A stretch of DNA of 64,000 nt, from NCBI RefSeq assembly GCF_011082085.1, contig NZ_CP041063.1, positions 2,294,001 to 2,358,000 on the forward strand, in the 5' to 3' direction. The notes under the pieces are model-generated. The model ran no database searches, was not told the origin of the DNA, and worked only from the letters and a program-made list of their open reading frames with translations. The stretch is from Bacillus sp. Cs-700. Its GTDB lineage: Bacteria; Bacillota; Bacilli; Bacillales; Guptibacillaceae. Shown here piece by piece: positions 59,672 through 64,000 of this stretch. The position numbers and the translations under genes were made by a program. Within the stretch, counting starts at the first letter, position 1, and every line of letters begins with the position of its first letter.

Positions 59672-61321
59672 TTAATGCGCGCGCTTCGCACCTAAATATC
59701 TCGGTGCCCAGTAGCTTGACGTCATATCGCTAATGGTTACGCCAGTGGAGGAACCTGCATGAATAAATTTATTATTTCCGATATAAATTCCGCCATGAGA
59801 TGCGCCAGGCTTGTACGTTGTAAAATAAACAATATCCCCAACAGACGGGCTGCTAACCGAATCGGTTACATTCCACATTTGTGCCATCGTTCGCGGTAGA
59901 GAAATGCCCTGTTTTTTAAAGACATAAACAAGAAACCCGCTACAATCAAACCCAGACTGAGGCGTATTACCTCCCCAAGTATAAGGAACGCCAATAAATT
60001 CTGAAGCATCCGCGATCAAGTCCATTGCATTAAAAGATTGAGACCCGCTTCCGGTATTATTGCTTTCACTTCCGGAATAAGCCGTCCCCTGTTTGAGCTT
60101 TTCCCATGTTGCAGGTCCGACTACCCCATCGACCGTAAGCTTGTTACGTGATTGGAAGTTCTTTACCGCCTGCTCTGTTGCTGGCCCAAAATCGCCATCT
60201 TTTGTACCTTTGTAATAGCCAAGTGCTGTTAGCTTTGATTGTAGCTCTTTGACGCCTTCACCTTTTACCCCTAGTTTCAGAAGGTCTCCTTGTTTTGCCT
60301 GATCGTTAACAGGCGTTTGAGTTGTGCTACGCGTTTTTAATGCATCAATGGTCGCGTCATTGGCTATGCCTGTGACAGGAAGACCAACGATACTTTGAAA
60401 CTCTTTAACGGCTTTTTCTGTAATCGAACCAAAAATCCCGTCAACATTGTAATTGTAGTAGCCACGGTCCTTTAAATTCTGCTGAAGCGAAGTAACCGAA
60501 CTTCCACGTGCGCCAACCTTAAGCCCTGAAACTTCCTCCTTTTTCTCTTCTACAGAAGCACTTGAGAGCTTATTTTTCGTCTGGCTATCCACAATCCCAG
60601 TTTGCGATAAACCATTCGCGCTCTGAAATTGCTTGACCGCTTTTTCTGTAATGGGACCAAAAATTCCATCAACGTTGTAGTTATAGTAACCTTTGTTTTT
60701 CAGCTGTTGTTGCACAGATGTTACTTCTGAACCACGCGAACCCGTCTTTAAAACACCTGCCGTTGAGGAAGGTGACTGTTTTTTTTCTGCAGCACTGAGG
60801 GCATTTTCAGTCGCTTGATCGACAACTCCAGAGGCGCTTAATCCGTTTGCACTCTGAAACTGTTTCACCGCTTTTTCTGTAATTGGACCAAAAATCCCAT
60901 CAACGTTGTATTTATAGTAACCTTTGCTCTTTAACGTCGACTGAATTGAAGTAACTGATTGACCACGATCCCCTATCGTTAGCGTCGACGAAGATCTCGC
61001 CGGAGCTGATTTTGCTACACTCCCTTTGAGCGCATTCAATGTGTCACCTGATACCGTTCCCGTCATTTTTAAACCAGTTGCTTTTTGAAAATCCTTCACC
61101 GCTTGTTCTGTAATGGGACCAAAGTAGCCAGTAGACGTATGATATGTAAAATAACCTTTTTCCTTAAGAACATCTTGTAACTCTTTCACATCGGGGCTGT
61201 TCATACCCTTTTGCAAAGCCTGGTCTCCAAGAGATGCCTCTACATCCTCAGTTTGAACATAAAATAAGCCAGTTAAAAATGCCGAACCTACAAGCGTCTT
61301 CTTCCATGTAGAAAGTTGCAT
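59672..61321 (-). CDS. NlpC/P60 endopeptidase with five peptidoglycan-binding repeats
   Basis: About 549 residues. Signal peptide (LSTWKKTLVGSAFLTGLFYV), then five PG_binding_1 repeats of about 65-75 residues; repeats 2 to 4 share near-identical GYYNYNVDGIFGPITEKAVK cores. The C-terminal NlpC/P60 domain has PYTWGGNTPQSGFDCSGFLV (catalytic Cys), SHGGIYIGNNKFIHAG (catalytic His and third polar residue). It cleaves D-Glu-DAP type peptide links in peptidoglycan. The ATG at 61321 with AAGGGGG upstream is preferred to a start 17 codons further out. Confidence 0.92.
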   Translation of the reverse strand: MQLSTWKKTLVGSAFLTGLFYVQTEDVEASLGDQALQKGMNSPDVKELQDVLKEKGYFTYHTSTGYFGPITEQAVKDFQKATGLKMTGTVSGDTLNALKGSVAKSAPARSSSTLTIGDRGQSVTSIQSTLKSKGYYKYNVDGIFGPITEKAVKQFQSANGLSASGVVDQATENALSAAEKKQSPSSTAGVLKTGSRGSEVTSVQQQLKNKGYYNYNVDGIFGPITEKAVKQFQSANGLSQTGIVDSQTKNKLSSASVEEKKEEVSGLKVGARGSSVTSLQQNLKDRGYYNYNVDGIFGSITEKAVKEFQSIVGLPVTGIANDATIDALKTRSTTQTPVNDQAKQGDLLKLGVKGEGVKELQSKLTALGYYKGTKDGDFGPATEQAVKNFQSRNKLTVDGVVGPATWEKLKQGTAYSGSESNNTGSGSQSFNAMDLIADASEFIGVPYTWGGNTPQSGFDCSGFLVYVFKKQGISLPRTMAQMWNVTDSVSSPSVGDIVYFTTYKPGASHGGIYIGNNKFIHAGSSTGVTISDMTSSYWAPRYLGAKRAH

Positions 61322-61512
61322 GAATTTCCCCCTTAAATTTATCAAAGCCCATGAATAGAGATCTTTTAACAATATCGGCTATAATTCGCTAAGTTTGAAT
61401 AGATTTCCTGTTAAAATTTAATTATTCATGAAAATACATGTAAAAAAGCAACTTTTGGCATATGCTAGTACGTTGTTACTAAATTAGAGACTCTAAAATG
61501 ACAAAAGAAAAT

Positions 61513-61539
61513 AAGCCTTTCTCTTTTAGCGAAAGGCTT
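61513..61539 (-). terminator. Terminator after the metalloprotease gene
   Basis: Arms AAGCCTTTC and GAAAGGCTT around a 9-base loop, followed on the minus strand by ATTTTCTTTT, about 20 bases past the stop. Confidence 0.8.
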
Positions 61540-61560
61540 TCTTCTTCATATGAAATGATG

Positions 61561-64000
61561 TCACTCTGCTAGTTGGTTTTCAACGTCTAAACTGATCGCT
61601 CCAGTTCCCCCTAGTAGTACGTAAGATTCTGAATGGCGATTGTTGATGAGCTGCTTCGTCTCATCAGGAATCCGGTTTTTCTCAACAAGGTATAGTGGCG
61701 CATGATTTTTTGCCGCCGCTACTGAGCCTGTGAGCGCATCTGCAAATCCCATGCCATTCGCGAAATACGTCATATTCGTTTCCATATAAAGTCGATTCAC
61801 AATATCAGCTGCGGTACCAAAACGATTCTTACCTGAATATCGAGTCGGGTTCTGAAGCTGGTCAACAACAGCTTTGCTAATGACGCCAGTTCCCCCCACA
61901 ACAATTGTTTCATTCATTCCCCTCAGTGCACTCTTGGTCACTGCGGGTAGCTTCGTCGTATTCGCGAGTAGGATTGGATAGCCATGTTCAGCCGCATATG
62001 GTGCAATCGCAAGGGCATCAGGGAAATTCATTCCGTAAGCCACAACAGCTTTTTTAGCAGGATCCATCCGCTTTGCAATTTCGGCAGCTGTCTCAAATCG
62101 GTCTTTACCACTAATACGCTCAACATCAAGCCCTAGTTTCTTTAGCTGGTCACGAACGGACTCCGAAACCGCGCCGCTTCCACCTAAAATGATCGCTTTT
62201 GATGCGTTTAGACGCTTGATTTCATCCACCGTTTGGTCAGGAAGGCTTGATTTACCCGCTAGCAAAATCGGCGCCTTTAATTGATAGGCTAGTGGTGAGC
62301 CTGCTAATGCATCAGGAAAATCTAACCCTCGCGCAATGAGCACGGTCGTTGCCGTATCATACGTATGCTCGCTGACAGCACTTGCAGTACCAAATCGATC
62401 TGAACCTTTCACTCTTAAAATATCATGTAATTTCGTTTTCACAGTAACGGTTGGCCCATCCTTTGATTCATTGCCAGCAGAATCGACAGCTTGTACGGAA
62501 AAACGATACGTGGTATTTGGCGCAAGGTTGGTTATTTTCATGCTGTTCTTATCGCTAACTGTTTGGATGACTTGATCATCCTGATAAATTTTATAATGGT
62601 CGATTCCATCTTTATCTGATGCAGACGACCATGCAAGCTTTAATGAAAAAGCTTCTACTACACTTGCACGCAGGCTTTTGGTAGAAGGCCAGCTTGGTGG
62701 CGTTGTATCCGTACCGATGCTAACTTCTATCCTCATGCCATCCATGCTACGGTCCAGGGCTTCTACAGATAGGTTTGAACTTGATCCATCATAAAGATTG
62801 CTATTTGGTAAAGAAGAAGCATTAAAATTCGGATAATGATTCGCTGTGAAATAGTGCTCGTATTTTGAATGCCAATCTCCATTATCTAGCTCACTAAATC
62901 CTCTTACAGCCTGGTTCGCTTCTTCCAAATCAACCAGCTTATTCCTTTCATTATCGTTTCCTCTATATTTCTGAGATTCATCAATGTGCCAGATTGCGAG
63001 TCCACCAGTTACAGTACGGTTTTGCAATCCTCGGTCATACCCGATATACTGCCGATTCTCAATTAAAAAATATTCGTCTGCTTTATCCGTGTTCACGCGA
63101 ATGGCCTTATAAGCCCCATCCTTGTTCGACTGAACCGAATACGTTCCTGACGAAGAAACGAGAGTAGGAATACTAAACCCTAGTTTTTCTTTTGACCATG
63201 CATCTAAATGAGTAGGCGTTTGTCCCTGGTATTCCCCATCCAAATAAGCCCACGATCCTTCTCCCATTAAGCTATGTACACCGACTCCAAGAGAAGAATT
63301 GTCGCGATCATATAAATCAGGTAACCCTAAATCATGGCCTAGTTCGTGAGCCATAATTCCAATTGTCGCCATATGGCCACCCTGCGTTTCACCAAACTGC
63401 ATGTATCCTCCCTTTCCTTCTAATGAAGCAACTTTCACGCCATCTAGCTTAGGAACATCGTTTAGGACAAGACTACTGCGGTGTCCCCACACGCTTGGAG
63501 AAGGATCGGAAAAGCTTCCTTCGCCTCCAGCTACGATTGTCACAATGTGAAGCTCGTTTGTGCTAATGTAGCCATCTTTGTTCGTGTCATAGGTTTTGTA
63601 ATCAACCTTTGCGTCGGACGCTTTCAAAGCGTCTGAAACAATTTTGTTGTATAGCGCGTTCTCCGTTTGTTTTCCAACAGGATCCGGATGATTATACGTT
63701 AAGGAGACAGTAGCGATTCCATTCGAAGTACCGCTTGATTCAGATGCTGGCTCGAATTGAAGCTTTCCGTTTGAGACCTCATCATAGTAATTCTTAACTG
63801 ATTTACCTGTAGGACTAAAAAAAGTATTATTCCAGCTTGCTTCAGAGTACTTTATTTTCTTATCTTGAAAGTTTACTAGCAGAACAAGCAATGGATGCTT
63901 GTCTACCTGATTCGTAGATTGAATCGTGACCTGATTGATCTCAGGCCGTTCAGTAAACCGTTTGCTATCTTCTGTATCAGGGAGCTTCAACATCTCATCG
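61561..64000 (-). CDS. M6-family metalloprotease with fibronectin type III and CWB2 repeats (N-terminus outside window)
   Basis: At least 810 residues; the frame stays open to the window edge, so the signal and pro-region are missing. Immune-inhibitor-A-like M6 domain with IGIMAHELGHDLGLPDLYDRD (HExxH at 216-220 of the visible part) and a DTNKDGYIS calcium-type loop near residue 146; a fibronectin type III domain about 435-520 (APNTTYRFSVQAVDSAGNES); then three CWB2 repeats to the end (ILRVKGSDRFGTASAVS, VERISGKDRFETAAEIA, TRYSGKNRFGTAADIV). Likely a wall-attached extracellular protease. Confidence 0.9.
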   Translation of the reverse strand, partial: DEMLKLPDTEDSKRFTERPEINQVTIQSTNQVDKHPLLVLLVNFQDKKIKYSEASWNNTFFSPTGKSVKNYYDEVSNGKLQFEPASESSGTSNGIATVSLTYNHPDPVGKQTENALYNKIVSDALKASDAKVDYKTYDTNKDGYISTNELHIVTIVAGGEGSFSDPSPSVWGHRSSLVLNDVPKLDGVKVASLEGKGGYMQFGETQGGHMATIGIMAHELGHDLGLPDLYDRDNSSLGVGVHSLMGEGSWAYLDGEYQGQTPTHLDAWSKEKLGFSIPTLVSSSGTYSVQSNKDGAYKAIRVNTDKADEYFLIENRQYIGYDRGLQNRTVTGGLAIWHIDESQKYRGNDNERNKLVDLEEANQAVRGFSELDNGDWHSKYEHYFTANHYPNFNASSLPNSNLYDGSSSNLSVEALDRSMDGMRIEVSIGTDTTPPSWPSTKSLRASVVEAFSLKLAWSSASDKDGIDHYKIYQDDQVIQTVSDKNSMKITNLAPNTTYRFSVQAVDSAGNESKDGPTVTVKTKLHDILRVKGSDRFGTASAVSEHTYDTATTVLIARGLDFPDALAGSPLAYQLKAPILLAGKSSLPDQTVDEIKRLNASKAIILGGSGAVSESVRDQLKKLGLDVERISGKDRFETAAEIAKRMDPAKKAVVAYGMNFPDALAIAPYAAEHGYPILLANTTKLPAVTKSALRGMNETIVVGGTGVISKAVVDQLQNPTRYSGKNRFGTAADIVNRLYMETNMTYFANGMGFADALTGSVAAAKNHAPLYLVEKNRIPDETKQLINNRHSESYVLLGGTGAISLDVENQLAE

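Noticed and set aside
1-64000. tRNA, rRNA, CRISPR arrays, prophage or complete insertion sequences
   Set aside because: No cloverleaf-like clusters, regularly spaced direct repeats, integrase or transposase frames were seen by eye. The only repeats are the palindromes and terminator cores described.

Overview
The window is a low-to-moderate GC Firmicutes chromosome segment, almost certainly from a Bacillaceae spore-former, probably a halotolerant or marine relative of Bacillus. The grounds are an EpsA/EpsB/YwqE capsule-control set, LytR-CpsA-Psr and LtaS-type wall enzymes, a SleB-like hydrolase, an Fbp-like basic small protein, CWB2 wall-binding repeats, AAGGAGG-type ribosome binding sites and cre-like sites. 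No rRNA, tRNA, CRISPR array, prophage or complete insertion sequence was seen.

Layout. 0-1.1 kb: end of a KDG (pectin/uronate) catabolic operon (kdgR-like, kdgK-like). 1.2-7.5 kb: sugar-nucleotide supply genes (gtaB, manA, an aldose epimerase, pgcA, manC). 7.5-18.3 kb: an AT-rich exopolysaccharide operon on the minus strand. It starts with epsA-epsB, passes a terminator and a structured leader that I interpret as an EAR (epsC) antitermination RNA, and continues with the initiating sugar transferase, GDP-fucose synthesis (fcl, gmd), a flippase, a pyruvyltransferase, a polymerase and two GT4 glycosyltransferases. 18.6-20.5 kb: ywqE-type phosphatase and an LCP ligase. 20.5-21.7 kb: four very small genes, two of them paralogous. 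22-26.3 kb: amidase, zinc-ribbon/YARHG protein, SleB-like hydrolase, glucuronyl C5-epimerase-like protein, Fbp-like small protein.

26.3-37.8 kb: a compact 13-gene cobamide import, salvage and remodelling operon behind a cobalamin riboswitch (btuF, btuC, a btuD-cbiZ fusion, cbiB, cobD, cobU, cbiP, cobS, cobC, a cobU-like gene, pduO-type adenosyltransferase, cblT, cblS). No corrin-ring genes are present, and alpha-ribazole is apparently scavenged through CblT/CblS. 37.8-42.9 kb: an ABC exporter with a BceS-like two-component system. 43.3-46.3 kb: ferritin-like protein, DsbA-like and DoxX genes, and a BlaI/BlaR1-like pair that shares an operator with doxX. 46.5-50.9 kb: a sulfate uptake, PAPS synthesis and sulfotransferase operon. 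51-64 kb: a TspO-like protein, a deoxyribosyltransferase-like protein, dsdA, and a surface block of three CWB2 proteins (one a metalloprotease running off the window), an LTA synthase and an NlpC/P60 endopeptidase.

The most striking non-coding signal is a family of 14 short palindromes (half-site GGGGTCAGGCTC) scattered between 21.9 and 54.3 kb, nearly all close to gene ends. They are usually preceded by a second hairpin and a T-rich stretch, and twice they supply the last codons and stop codon of a gene. Biologically the most suggestive grouping is the PAPS/sulfotransferase operon together with the fucose exopolysaccharide cluster and the C5-epimerase-like protein, which could jointly make a sulfated surface polymer. 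That link is inference.
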